From the NCBI GenBank assembly GCA_047974805.1, contig JBKECS010000017.1, positions 1-64,000 on the forward strand: a stretch of 64,000 bases of DNA, written 5' to 3'. The notes under the pieces were generated by a model. The model had not been told where the DNA came from. It saw nothing but the letters and a program-made list of their open reading frames with translations, and did no database searches. Position numbers and translations under genes: made by a program. The stretch comes from JAJXUB01 sp047974805 (GTDB lineage: Bacteria > Actinomycetota > Actinomycetes > Actinomycetales > Dermatophilaceae). Shown one piece after another: positions 34,058 to 42,182 of the stretch. The stretch's first letter is position 1; each line of letters opens with the position of its first letter.

Positions 34058-34873
34058 TTGAACAAGGCTGCCGTGCTCGGCTCCCCGGTGCGCCACTCGC
34101 TGTCCCCGCGCATGCATACGGCGGGGTATGCCGCGCTGGGCCTGACCGGGTGGAGTTTCACCGCGCACGAAGTGACCCAGGACGATCTGGCCGCCTTCGT
34201 GGCCGGGCTCGACGAGAACTGGCGGGGTCTGTCCCTGACCATGCCGCTGAAAGAGGTGGCCTTCGAGGAGGCCTCGACCGTCAGCGACACTGCCCGCCAG
34301 GCCGCGGCGATCAACACCCTGGTACGCCGCAGCGACGGCAGCTGGGCGGGGGAGAACACCGACGTCGCCGGCATCGTCAGGGCGTTGACCGGCGTCGTGC
34401 ACGACGGCACCGCGACCATTCTCGGCTCCGGCGCCACCGCCCGTTCGAGCGTTGTGGCCCTGGGCTTGCTCGGGGTGCAGTCGGTGCACGTGGCCGCCCG
34501 ACGCCAGGAAGCCCGCGAGGACCTACTTGCCTGGGCCGGCGACCTACCCGGCGATCTGAGCATCACTACCTCAGACCTGACGTCCTGGACTAGCACACCG
34601 ACCCGGCTCGTGGTCAGTGCCCTGGCTCCCTCGGGCGGCGACGCCGCCGCCGAACAGTTACGCGCGGCAGCGTCGGTAGACGGTTGGGCGGGGGGGACAC
34701 TGTTCGACGTTGTCTACGCGAATTGGCCGACTCCGCTGGCCCGCGCCGCCCAGCAGGCGGGGATGGGGACCATCAGCGGGGTGGAGATGCTCATCGGTCA
34801 GGCGCTCGGCCAGTTCGAACTCTTCACCGGACAACCAGCGCCGGTGGCTGCCATGCGGGCGGCCGTGACGTAG
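34058..34873 (+). CDS. aroE: Shikimate dehydrogenase
   Basis: 271 residues. TTG at 34058 is the only start that keeps the conserved KAAVLGSPVRHSLSP N-terminus in full, with GGAAAG 10 bases upstream; GTG 34073 is an alternative. Substrate motif SLSPRMH and NAD(P) loop (LGSGATARSS) present; the Lys in TMPLKEVAF is the catalytic residue. It reduces 3-dehydroshikimate to shikimate. Four bases after mltG, ahead of aroC-aroK-aroB. Confidence 0.92.
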   Translation: MNKAAVLGSPVRHSLSPRMHTAGYAALGLTGWSFTAHEVTQDDLAAFVAGLDENWRGLSLTMPLKEVAFEEASTVSDTARQAAAINTLVRRSDGSWAGENTDVAGIVRALTGVVHDGTATILGSGATARSSVVALGLLGVQSVHVAARRQEAREDLLAWAGDLPGDLSITTSDLTSWTSTPTRLVVSALAPSGGDAAAEQLRAAASVDGWAGGTLFDVVYANWPTPLARAAQQAGMGTISGVEMLIGQALGQFELFTGQPAPVAAMRAAVT

Positions 34874-34975
34874 CGGGTGGGGCTCCAGACCCACGGGCCG
34901 GTCGTTTGATGCGATGTGCAGCCCGGATACCGAACGATGACCGCCACGCGCATCGGGTCATGCAAGGATCGGTTC

Positions 34976-36199
34976 ATGCTGCGTTGGCTGACCGCTGGTG
35001 AGTCCCACGGCCCCGCCCTCGTGGCCACCATCGAGGGCCTCCCGGCCGGTGTCGAGGTGACCACCGGCGATGTTGCGGCCGCCCTGGCCCGGCGTCGGCT
35101 CGGCTATGGCCGCGGTGCCAGGATGAGCTTCGAGAAGGATGAGGTCTCCTTCCTCGGTGGGGTTCGGCACGGGATCAGCCTCGGTTCGCCTCTGGCGATC
35201 ATGGTGGCCAACACCGAATGGCCGAAATGGCAGGTCGTCATGTCGCCAGACCCGGTGCCCGAGGAGGCGTACGCCGCAGCCTCCGAGATCGGTGCCCCCC
35301 AAGAAGTGGGCCGAAACCGGCCGCTGACCCGTCCCCGGCCCGGCCACGCGGATCTGGTCGGGATGCAGAAATACGCCTTCACCGACGCCCGCCCGGTGCT
35401 CGAGCGTGCCTCGGCGCGCGAAACGGCCGCCCGGGTCGCGCTCGGTGAGGTGGCTGCGCGATTCCTGCACCAGGCCTACGGGATCAGGCTGCTCTCGCAC
35501 ACCGTGGCCATTGGTGAGGCGGCCGTGGCGGCGGACGCACCGCTGCCACGGCCCGATGACGTTGTGCGGCTGGACGCCAGCCCGGTTCGATGCTTCGATG
35601 CCGGGGCCGAGGCCGCCATGATCGCGCAGATCGACGCGGCCAAGCAGGATGGTGACACGCTCGGCGGGGTGGTCGAGGTCCTTGCCACCGGCCTTCCCCC
35701 AGGACTGGGGTCGCACGTGCACTGGGATCGCCGCCTGGACGCGCGCCTAGCAGGGGCTTTGATGAGCATCCAGGCCATCAAGGGGGTCGAGGTCGGGGAC
35801 GGCTTCACCACCGCCGCCCGGCGCGGCTCACAGGCCCATGACGAGATGGAACGTCGACCCGACGGCACCATCGTGCGCCGTACCGGGCGGGCCGGTGGCA
35901 CCGAGGGCGGCATGTCTGTCGGGGGCAGCCTGCGGGTCCGGGCGGCGATGAAGCCCATCTCCACGGTGCCCCGGTCGCTGGACACCATCGATGTTGCCTC
36001 AAGCGACCCGGCCACGGCCATCCACCAACGCTCCGATGTATGCGCGGTGCCTGCCGCCGGGGTCGTCGCCGAGGCGATGGTGGCGCTGGAACTGGCGCAG
36101 GCGTGCCTGGAGAAGTTCGGCGGCGACAGCGTCACCGAAACGGCACGCAACCATGCGGCATACCTGGCTGCCGTCCCGGACACCATGCGCACGTGGTGA
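34976..36199 (+). CDS. aroC: Chorismate synthase
   Basis: 407 residues, ATG 34976 with AAGGA seven bases upstream. FMN-dependent enzyme making chorismate from EPSP: GESHGPALVATIEGLPAG, the RPRPGHADLVG block, and RASARETAARVALGEV are all intact. A 102-bp gap separates it from aroE, so an internal promoter is possible. It is followed by aroK seven bases downstream. Confidence 0.97.
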   Translation: MLRWLTAGESHGPALVATIEGLPAGVEVTTGDVAAALARRRLGYGRGARMSFEKDEVSFLGGVRHGISLGSPLAIMVANTEWPKWQVVMSPDPVPEEAYAAASEIGAPQEVGRNRPLTRPRPGHADLVGMQKYAFTDARPVLERASARETAARVALGEVAARFLHQAYGIRLLSHTVAIGEAAVAADAPLPRPDDVVRLDASPVRCFDAGAEAAMIAQIDAAKQDGDTLGGVVEVLATGLPPGLGSHVHWDRRLDARLAGALMSIQAIKGVEVGDGFTTAARRGSQAHDEMERRPDGTIVRRTGRAGGTEGGMSVGGSLRVRAAMKPISTVPRSLDTIDVASSDPATAIHQRSDVCAVPAAGVVAEAMVALELAQACLEKFGGDSVTETARNHAAYLAAVPDTMRTW

Positions 36200-36206
36200 G
36201 GCCGGC

Positions 36207-36734
36207 GTGACGTCCACCCATCGATCGCAGCCGCCTGCCGCGGTGCTCATCGGGCCACCGGGTGCCGGAAAGTCGACCGTGGCCGCCCTCGTCGCCCAGC
36301 GGCTGGGTGTCGAGGTTCATGACGTCGATGACGCCATCGAACAGGCTCAGGCACGGACGATCGGTGAGATCTTCGTTCAGGACGGCGAGCTACGCTTCCG
36401 CGAGTTGGAGCGAGTGGCCGTGGCGTCGGCGCTGGCAGAGGAGCGCGGCGTCATCGCGCTCGGCGGGGGCGCACCGATGGACCCGGATACTCGTAAGGCC
36501 TTGTCCGGCCACCGGGTGATCTTTCTCGATGTCGGCATCGCCGACGCGGCCCGGCGGATCGGTTTCGACGGCTCACGGCCGCTCCTCGCGGTCAACCCGC
36601 GAGCCACCTGGATTGCCCTCATGCGCACCCGACGGCCGGTCTACGAATCCATCGCCACCTGGCGGGTCGACACGTCCGGCCGGACCCCGCAGGAGGTCGC
36701 TGGCGAGATCGTCAACCTCTTGGAGGAGATGTGA
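36207..36734 (+). CDS. aroK: Shikimate kinase
   Basis: 175 residues, GTG at 36207. Walker A GPPGAGKST, the shikimate-binding DVDD at the N-terminal side, GGGAPM, and the lid Arg region RRPVYESIATWRVDT. It phosphorylates shikimate. The aroB start overlaps its stop codon by four bases, with the aroB ribosome binding site GGAGGAG inside the last aroK codons. Confidence 0.94.
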   Translation: MTSTHRSQPPAAVLIGPPGAGKSTVAALVAQRLGVEVHDVDDAIEQAQARTIGEIFVQDGELRFRELERVAVASALAEERGVIALGGGAPMDPDTRKALSGHRVIFLDVGIADAARRIGFDGSRPLLAVNPRATWIALMRTRRPVYESIATWRVDTSGRTPQEVAGEIVNLLEEM

Positions 36735-37807
36735 GTACGACGATTCGGGTGGGATCGGACTACGAGGTCGTCATCGGTCGGGGCATCGTTCGCGACGTGC
36801 CGCCGCTGCTCGGGCTCGGCGTTCAGCGGGTCCTCATCGTTCATCCGGAGTCGGTGACCGATGTGGCGCGTGCCGTGATCGACACCCTGGATGCAACCGG
36901 GCTGCGCACCGTGGTCGCCACTGTGCCGGATGCAGAGGCGGCCAAGACCGTCGACGTCGCCGCCCACCTGTGGTCCGTCCTTGGTCGCGAGGGTTTCACC
37001 CGCAGCGATGCCGTCGTTGCGGTGGGTGGTGGCTCGGTGACCGACCTGGGAGGGTTCGTCGCGGCCACCTGGTTGCGCGGTGTTCACGTGGTGCACGTAC
37101 CGACGACGCTGCTGGCCATGGTGGACGCGGCCGTGGGGGGCAAGACCGGCATCAACACTCCGGAGGGGAAGAACCTCGTCGGCTCCTTCCACCCGCCGGC
37201 CGGGGTGCTGTGCGACCTCGACGTGCTGGCCAGCCTGCCGCAGGCCGACTACGTGTCCGGCCTTGCAGAGGTCATCAAGGCCGGGTTCATTGCCGACCCG
37301 CGGATTCTCGACCTCGTCGAGGCCGATCCTGCCGGCGCAGTCCGTTGGGACGGGCCGCATACGGCAGAACTGATCGAGCGCGCCGTCAACGTCAAGGCCG
37401 CCGTGGTCGGTGAGGATCTGCGCGAGGCCGGCCTGAGGGAAATCCTCAACTACGGCCACACCTTCGGGCATGCCGTCGAGCAGGTTGAGGGGTACCGACG
37501 TCGTCACGGGGAGGCGGTGGCCATCGGAATGGTCTACGCCGCCGAACTCGCCTCGGCAAACGGACATCTGGATGACGCGCAGGTGCGCCGCCATCGGCAG
37601 ATTCTGTCCGGCGTCGGATTGCCCATTACGTATGCCCAAGGCCGCTGGCAGGAGCTGCTCACCGTCATGCACCGGGACAAGAAGACCCGAGGCTCGACGC
37701 TGCGGTTCGTCGTCCTCGATGACATCGCCCGCCCGACTCGATTGGCCGATCCCTCGGCGGAAACTCTTCAGGCAAGCTATCGGGCGCTGAGCCGCGATTC
37801 CGCCTGA
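36731..37807 (+). CDS. aroB: 3-dehydroquinate synthase
   Basis: 358 residues, GTG in a GTGA overlap with aroK. NAD-binding GGGSVTDLGGFVAATWLRG and metal-site residues (E in AEVIKAG; H in NYGHTFGHAVE and RHGEAVAIGM) are intact. It converts DAHP to 3-dehydroquinate. In many actinobacteria aroB is followed by aroQ or pepQ before efp; here an exported cell-wall protein follows instead. Perfect palindrome CTGCCGCGGCAG lies about 25 bases after the stop and may act as a weak terminator. Confidence 0.96.
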   Translation: MSTTIRVGSDYEVVIGRGIVRDVPPLLGLGVQRVLIVHPESVTDVARAVIDTLDATGLRTVVATVPDAEAAKTVDVAAHLWSVLGREGFTRSDAVVAVGGGSVTDLGGFVAATWLRGVHVVHVPTTLLAMVDAAVGGKTGINTPEGKNLVGSFHPPAGVLCDLDVLASLPQADYVSGLAEVIKAGFIADPRILDLVEADPAGAVRWDGPHTAELIERAVNVKAAVVGEDLREAGLREILNYGHTFGHAVEQVEGYRRRHGEAVAIGMVYAAELASANGHLDDAQVRRHRQILSGVGLPITYAQGRWQELLTVMHRDKKTRGSTLRFVVLDDIARPTRLADPSAETLQASYRALSRDSA

Positions 37808-37969
37808 CCCGGGCGCCCGCCTGCCGCGGCAGAACATGGCAGCTTCGGCCTCGAGTGACCCGATCCGGACGGTGAAATCTCGTCCGCTACGCTCGGCTCA
37901 CGCACCGGCTGAGCATGCGTGAACCAGCACCTCATCGGGCCGTTTGCACTCTTCATGAAGGAGTCCCCG

Positions 37970-39094
37970 TTGTCCAGGAGGATCACGGCCGCCGCGGGCG
38001 CGGCCGTTCTCGGTTTGTTCCTTGTTGGCGCCGCTCCGGCGCAGGCCGCCCCTGACCCCAGCGGATCGAGCCGACACCACCGGGCGGTGTTGCGCGACAC
38101 CGCCGCCGCGCCGGCCCTTGCGGCTGCATCACCGAACTTTGATCGGATTGCCGGCGCGAACCGGTATGCGACCGCGGTCGCCGTCTCCGAAGCCACGTTC
38201 CCGACCGGGACGTGGGCTGGCGGAGAGCCGGTCACCGACATTTGGGTGGCCAGCGGCACCGACTTCCCCGATGCCCTTGCCACTGGGCCGATAGCTGCCG
38301 GCTCAGGGCCGGTCCTCCTCGTCCCAGCGACGGGCACGGTCCCAGCGGCGGTCCTTAACGAGATCGACCGGATCGCGACCGCCAACACGAGCGTCAACTC
38401 CACCGTGGTCCATGTCATCGGTGGGACCGGCGCAGTCTCCGCAGCGGTGTTCAACCAACTCGCCGCGGTTGCTCCGGGCATCAGCCGGGAAGCTGGCGCC
38501 AACCGGTACGAGACAGCCGCCCTATTGGCCGTGGCGAACAACGACAGCTGGATCGCCGACAGCGGCTCAGGCGTCGAGGCGGTGTATGTCGCCAATGGGC
38601 TCGGGTTTGCCGACGCCCTCGGTGGCGGGGGCGCGGCAGCCGGGAACACGGGTGCGCTCGTGCTGACGTCGCCCACGACGCTGCCGAGTGCTACCCAGCA
38701 GGCGCTGACGATGATCGACCCTGCAACCGTCTATATCCTCGGCGGCACCGGCGCGGTGTCGACGGCCGTCGAGAACCAGATCGTCGGCCTGCTGCCTGGT
38801 GCCACCGTCACCCGGCTCGGTGGGACGAATCGTTATGACACGGCGGTGAAGATCTCCCAGGAGCTGTACGCCCCGGCTAGTGAGGTCGTCCTGGTCAACG
38901 GGTTGAACTATCCCGATGCCCTGTCCGCGGCGCCGTTCGCCGGATTGCTCGCCGCGTCGACGCTGCTCACCGCGGGGCCTTGTGACACGGCGGGAACCGT
39001 GGCCGAGGTGGACCGGTTGGCTGCCCCGTGGGTCACGGCCATCGGCGGGACCGGTGTGGTCAGCGACAATGCGCTGACCCTGGGCGTGTGCTGA
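37970..39094 (+). CDS. Exported cell-wall-binding repeat 2 (CWB2) protein
   Basis: 374 residues. TTG at 37970 is chosen because AAGGAG (37958-37963) lies six bases before it and translation from there opens directly with a signal peptide: SRRITAAAGAAVLGLFLVG then APAQA-AP, a clear AXA cleavage site. In-frame GTG 37919 and ATG 37955 would include the ribosome binding site. Three CWB2 repeats of about 90 residues follow, marked by RIAGANRYATAV, REAGANRYETAA and RLGGTNRYDTAV. There is no added catalytic domain. CWB2 proteins attach to cell-wall polymers, so a surface role is likely. A -10-like TACGCT is at 37888-37893. Confidence 0.88.
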   Translation: MSRRITAAAGAAVLGLFLVGAAPAQAAPDPSGSSRHHRAVLRDTAAAPALAAASPNFDRIAGANRYATAVAVSEATFPTGTWAGGEPVTDIWVASGTDFPDALATGPIAAGSGPVLLVPATGTVPAAVLNEIDRIATANTSVNSTVVHVIGGTGAVSAAVFNQLAAVAPGISREAGANRYETAALLAVANNDSWIADSGSGVEAVYVANGLGFADALGGGGAAAGNTGALVLTSPTTLPSATQQALTMIDPATVYILGGTGAVSTAVENQIVGLLPGATVTRLGGTNRYDTAVKISQELYAPASEVVLVNGLNYPDALSAAPFAGLLAASTLLTAGPCDTAGTVAEVDRLAAPWVTAIGGTGVVSDNALTLGVC

Positions 39095-39113
39095 TGCTGG
39101 GCGTGTGCTGATC
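39080..39113 (+). repeat. 17-bp tandem duplication across the CWB2 stop codon
   Basis: CTGGGCGTGTGCTGAT plus one base occurs at 39080-39096 and again at 39097-39113. The first copy encodes the last residues LGVC and the stop; the second is untranslated. It looks like a recent slippage event that left the protein unchanged. Confidence 0.85.
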
Positions 39114-39130
39114 GGCACCGATCGTTGACC

Positions 39131-39173
39131 TCGTCGGCTGCTGGCACTTGGAGGGCGTGCCAGCAGCCGACGG
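39131..39173 (+). terminator. Strong hairpin terminating the CWB2 gene
   Basis: 16-bp stem CGTCGGCTGCTGGCAC (39132-39147) / GTGCCAGCAGCCGACG (39157-39172) with a nine-base loop, no mismatches. It lies about 40 bases after the CWB2 stop and before the efp promoter region; no T-run follows. The most stable simple hairpin in this part of the window. Confidence 0.8.
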
Positions 39174-39196
39174 CGCTGCCGGTGCCGAGGAACCGG

Positions 39197-39202
39197 TAGA
39201 AT
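39197..39202 (+). promoter_or_regulatory. Candidate -10 box of efp-nusB
   Basis: TAGAAT, a close match to TATAAT, 102 bases before the efp GTG and just after the CWB2 terminator hairpin. No good -35 is seen. It would give a leader of about 95 bases. Confidence 0.4.
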
Positions 39203-39304
39203 CGTGGCCAATCCCACGTCACCGACCTGATCCCCTCCTGCCTACCAGCGCGACGGCATCCGGCCAGTGGCCCCTGGAACGACGACCTCAAGGAATAGGC
39301 ACCC

Positions 39305-39865
39305 GTGGCAACGACGAACGACCTCAAGAACGGCCTCGTGCTCAACATCGAGGGGCAACTGTGGACCGTTGTGGAGTTCCAGCACGTCAAGCCCGGCAAG
39401 GGCCCAGCCTTCGTGCGCACCAAGCTGAAGAACGTCTTATCCGGCAAGGTTGTGGACAAGACCTTCAACGCTGGTGTCAAGGTCGAGACGGCCAACGTCG
39501 ACAAGCGGACCATGCAGTACCTCTACAACGACGGCACCGACTACATCTTCATGGACCCCGACACGTATGACCAACTCCCGGTCAGTGCGGAGGTGGTCGG
39601 GGACGCGGCCAAGTACATGCTGGAAAACCAGGACGCGATCGTGGCTCGGCACGACGGATCGGTGCTCTTCGTCGAGTTGCCGGCATCGGTGGTCCTTGAG
39701 GTGAGCTACACCGAGCCGGGTTTGCAGGGGGACCGCTCGACGGGCGGCACCAAGCCGGCGACGTTGGAGACCGGGGCCGAGATCCAGGTCCCGCTGTTCC
39801 TCAACCAGGGCGAAAAGGTCAAGGTGGACACCCGCGACGGGTCCTACCTCGGCCGAGTCAACTGA
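39305..39865 (+). CDS. efp: Elongation factor P
   Basis: 186 residues, GTG start with AAGGA about 11 bases upstream. Three beta-barrel (KOW/OB) domains; the tip loop carries Lys in HVKPGKGPAF, where some bacteria modify the residue. It relieves ribosome stalling at polyproline stretches. nusB follows 21 bases later, as usual in actinobacteria. Confidence 0.97.
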   Translation: MATTNDLKNGLVLNIEGQLWTVVEFQHVKPGKGPAFVRTKLKNVLSGKVVDKTFNAGVKVETANVDKRTMQYLYNDGTDYIFMDPDTYDQLPVSAEVVGDAAKYMLENQDAIVARHDGSVLFVELPASVVLEVSYTEPGLQGDRSTGGTKPATLETGAEIQVPLFLNQGEKVKVDTRDGSYLGRVN

Positions 39866-39886
39866 CCCCGGATCGCCGATCATCTC

Positions 39887-40300
39887 GTGGCTGCCCGAAC
39901 CAAGGCCCGCAAACGAGCCCTCGATCTCGTGTTTGAGGCAGAACAGCGCGACCGGGATCTCACCGGGCTGTTGCGGGACCGCCTCGCCGACTCCGGCGCC
40001 CAATCCCCGCTGCCGGAGTATGCCGTCGCGCTGGTCGAGGGCATGGATGCGCACCGAGCCGAGATCGACGAGCTGCTGAGCACGTATGCCCAAGGCTGGA
40101 CGCTGCCACGGATGCCGGCCGTGGACCGAGCGATCCTTCGGTTGGGGACGTTCGAGGTCGTGTGGGCCCTTGACGTGCCCGACCCGGTGGCGATCAGTGA
40201 GTGGGTGGCCCTGGCCACGGACCTGTCCACGGACGAATCGCCCAAGTTCGTCAACGGCCTCCTTGCCCGCATCGCCGAGGTCAAACCCACCCTCAACTGA
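39887..40300 (+). CDS. nusB: Transcription antitermination factor NusB
   Basis: 137 residues, GTG start. All-helical NusB fold starting RTKARKRALDLVFEAEQRD and including LPRMPAVDRAILRLGTFEV. It acts with NusE in rRNA antitermination. Compact length is normal. A long hairpin about 100 bases downstream ends the efp-nusB transcript before the pyr operon. Confidence 0.95.
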   Translation: MAARTKARKRALDLVFEAEQRDRDLTGLLRDRLADSGAQSPLPEYAVALVEGMDAHRAEIDELLSTYAQGWTLPRMPAVDRAILRLGTFEVVWALDVPDPVAISEWVALATDLSTDESPKFVNGLLARIAEVKPTLN

Positions 40301-40324
40301 CCGGTCAGGCAGCACAGCGTCGAT

Positions 40325-40372
40325 GTCTTACATGCCACAAGACTCGGCGTCTCACATGTCACAAGACTCGGC
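40325..40372 (+). repeat. Two tandem 24-bp repeats after nusB
   Basis: GTCTTACATGCCACAAGACT plus CGGC at 40325-40348 and GTCTCACATGTCACAAGACT plus CGGC at 40349-40372, 22 of 24 identical. Each unit has inverted ends (GTCTT / AAGAC) and can form a small stem-loop. They lie in non-coding DNA between nusB and the terminator. Origin unknown; could be a relic of a mobile-element end. Confidence 0.75.
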
Positions 40373-40397
40373 ACCCCCGGTTTTACGCCTCAGGTGG

Positions 40398-40446
40398 GAA
40401 CCCAGAGGTTCGCAAGGGCAACTTTTCCCCGCGAACCTCCGGGTTC
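40398..40446 (+). terminator. Long hairpin terminator between nusB and pyrR
   Basis: GAACCCAGAGGTTCGC (40398-40413) pairs with GCGAACCTCCGGGTTC (40431-40446), 15 of 16 positions, with a 17-base loop, followed by TCTTGTC. It is suited to end the efp-nusB transcript. An attenuator of the pyr operon is less likely as it lies 180 bases before pyrR and contains no PyrR motif. Confidence 0.8.
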
Positions 40447-40576
40447 TCTTGTCAAGCGCCGAGGTCAGCACGCTCGGGACGATGTGTCCCACGCGGATCG
40501 GGGTGGGGGATCAGTGATGCGGTGGGCCGATGTGCCACCGGGGCCATGGAGGACGTAAACTCCGAGCAATCAGACG

Positions 40577-40616
40577 TCCTTTAACGACCTGTCCCGTGAG
40601 GCAGGGAAGGAGGTCG
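40577..40616 (+). promoter_or_regulatory. PyrR-binding leader RNA overlapping the pyrR ribosome binding site
   Basis: The conserved PyrR loop TCCCGTGAGG (40592-40601) is held by CCTG (40588-40591) / CAGG (40602-40605), above a lower stem TCCTT (40577-40581) / AAGGA (40607-40611) that pairs the Shine-Dalgarno AAGGAGG. A competing stem CGACCT (40585-40590) / AGGTCG (40611-40616) can also form. This matches the actinobacterial model in which UMP-bound PyrR stabilises the hairpin and blocks translation of pyrR. In the rest of the 323-bp nusB-pyrR gap, 40447-40576 shows nothing clear; the promoter was not identified. Confidence 0.88.
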
Positions 40617-40623
40617 CTTGCGC

Positions 40624-41226
40624 ATGACGCCAGCAGCCATGACACCAGACGGTTCGCTCGACGATGCGAAGACGCGCACGGTGATGAACGAGCCGGATGT
40701 GGCTCGCGCGTTGCGTCGTATCGCTCACGAGATTCTCGAGGGCAACAAGGGCGCCAGCGACCTGCTCCTTTTGGGCATACCGAGCAGGGGCGTCGAGCTT
40801 GCCGGTCGGTTGGCCGAACTGATCCGCCAGGTCGAGGGGGTGGACGTGCCGGTAGGGGCCCTCGACGTGACGATGTACCGCGACGACCTGCGAACACAAC
40901 CTGTTCGGGCCCCCCGCTCGACCGAGATCCCATCCAGTGGAGTGGACGGCAAGGTCGTTGTCCTCATCGACGATGTGCTCTATAGCGGGCGGACCATCCG
41001 GGCCGCCCTGGATGCCCTGACCGACTTGGGCCGACCCAAGGCGGTCCGGCTCGCTGTGCTGGTCGATCGGGGCCACCGCGAACTGCCGATTCGGGCTGAC
41101 CATGTGGGCAAGAACCTGCCCACCGCCGCTTCCGAGAAGGTCATGGTGCGCCTGTCCGGACACGACAAGATCCCCGACTCGGTCCGCATCGGCGCGAGCA
41201 CATCGGCCACCGGGACTGCGCGATGA
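40624..41226 (+). CDS. pyrR: Bifunctional pyr operon regulator / uracil phosphoribosyltransferase PyrR
   Basis: 200 residues from ATG 40624, ten bases after AAGGAGG; TTG 40618 (spacing four) is possible. PRPP-binding loop VVLIDDVLYSGRTIRAALDAL, plus the PyrR-type LGIPSRGVELAGRL. It senses UMP/UTP and binds the leader hairpin just upstream, repressing its own operon. The stop overlaps pyrB by four bases, so repression should pass to the following genes by coupling. Confidence 0.95.
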   Translation: MTPAAMTPDGSLDDAKTRTVMNEPDVARALRRIAHEILEGNKGASDLLLLGIPSRGVELAGRLAELIRQVEGVDVPVGALDVTMYRDDLRTQPVRAPRSTEIPSSGVDGKVVVLIDDVLYSGRTIRAALDALTDLGRPKAVRLAVLVDRGHRELPIRADHVGKNLPTAASEKVMVRLSGHDKIPDSVRIGASTSATGTAR

Positions 41227-42182
41227 CGCGCCACCTGCTCAGCTCCGCCGATCTGACCCGCGTGGAGGTCGAGGAAATCCTCACCACCGCCGCCGAAATG
41301 CATGACGTGCAGCACCGGGCGGTCAAGAAGCTGCCGGCACTGCGCGGGCGGACCGTGATCAACCTCTTCTTCGAGGACTCCACTCGGACCCGCAGCAGCT
41401 TCGAGATCGCCGGCAAATGGATGAGCGCGGACACGATCAACATCACCGGCAAGGGCTCATCAACATCCAAGGGAGAGTCCCTTCGCGACACAGTCATGAC
41501 CATCGACGCCATGTCCGTCGACGCCCTGGTCATCCGGCACGTCGCGTCCGGTGCAGCCCATCAGGTCGCCGGCTGGGTCAACGCGGCGGTGATCAACGCC
41601 GGCGACGGCATGCACGAACACCCCACGCAGGCGCTCCTGGACGCCTACACCGTGCGAACACGGCTGGGCGACCTCGATGGCAAGCACATCGTCATTGTCG
41701 GCGACCTCACCCACAGCCGGGTCTTCCGGTCCAACCTCATCACCTTGGGCCTGCTCGGCGCCCACATCACGGTGGTGGCGCCCCCCACGCTCATGCCCAG
41801 CGGGATCGGCGCCTGGGCCGAGGCCGACGGGTTCACGGTTAGCCACGATCTGGACACCGCCTTGTATGCCGACAGGGCGCCCGATGCGGTCATGATGCTC
41901 CGCGTCCAACGGGAACGGATGAGCGGCGGGTTCTTCCCCACCGCCCGGGAGTACACCGTCGGATATGGGCTCACCCGGGATCGGTTCAGCCGCCTCCTCG
42001 CGCACAACCCGGACTGCCTCGTCCTGCATCCCGGACCGATGAACCGGGGGCTGGAGATCGCCCCGGAAGCCGCCGATGCCGTGGGCTCCTCGGTGGTCCT
42101 CGACCAGGTCTCCGCCGGGGTCGCCGTGCGCATGTCCGTGCTCTACCATCTGCTGGCTTCGGGAGAGGAATCCGCCGCGTGA
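41223..42182 (+). CDS. pyrB: Aspartate carbamoyltransferase catalytic subunit
   Basis: 319 residues, ATGA overlap with pyrR. Carbamoyl-phosphate motif FFEDSTRTRSSFE and aspartate-binding HPTQALLD are intact; LHPGPMNRG near the end is also typical. It commits carbamoyl phosphate to pyrimidines. No regulatory PyrI gene is present, as usual for actinobacteria. Overlaps pyrC by four bases. Confidence 0.97.
   Translation: MTRHLLSSADLTRVEVEEILTTAAEMHDVQHRAVKKLPALRGRTVINLFFEDSTRTRSSFEIAGKWMSADTINITGKGSSTSKGESLRDTVMTIDAMSVDALVIRHVASGAAHQVAGWVNAAVINAGDGMHEHPTQALLDAYTVRTRLGDLDGKHIVIVGDLTHSRVFRSNLITLGLLGAHITVVAPPTLMPSGIGAWAEADGFTVSHDLDTALYADRAPDAVMMLRVQRERMSGGFFPTAREYTVGYGLTRDRFSRLLAHNPDCLVLHPGPMNRGLEIAPEAADAVGSSVVLDQVSAGVAVRMSVLYHLLASGEESAA

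Noticed and set aside
40398..40446. Transcription attenuator of the pyr operon
   Set aside because: It is 180 bases before pyrR, has no PyrR motif, and sits well as the nusB terminator.
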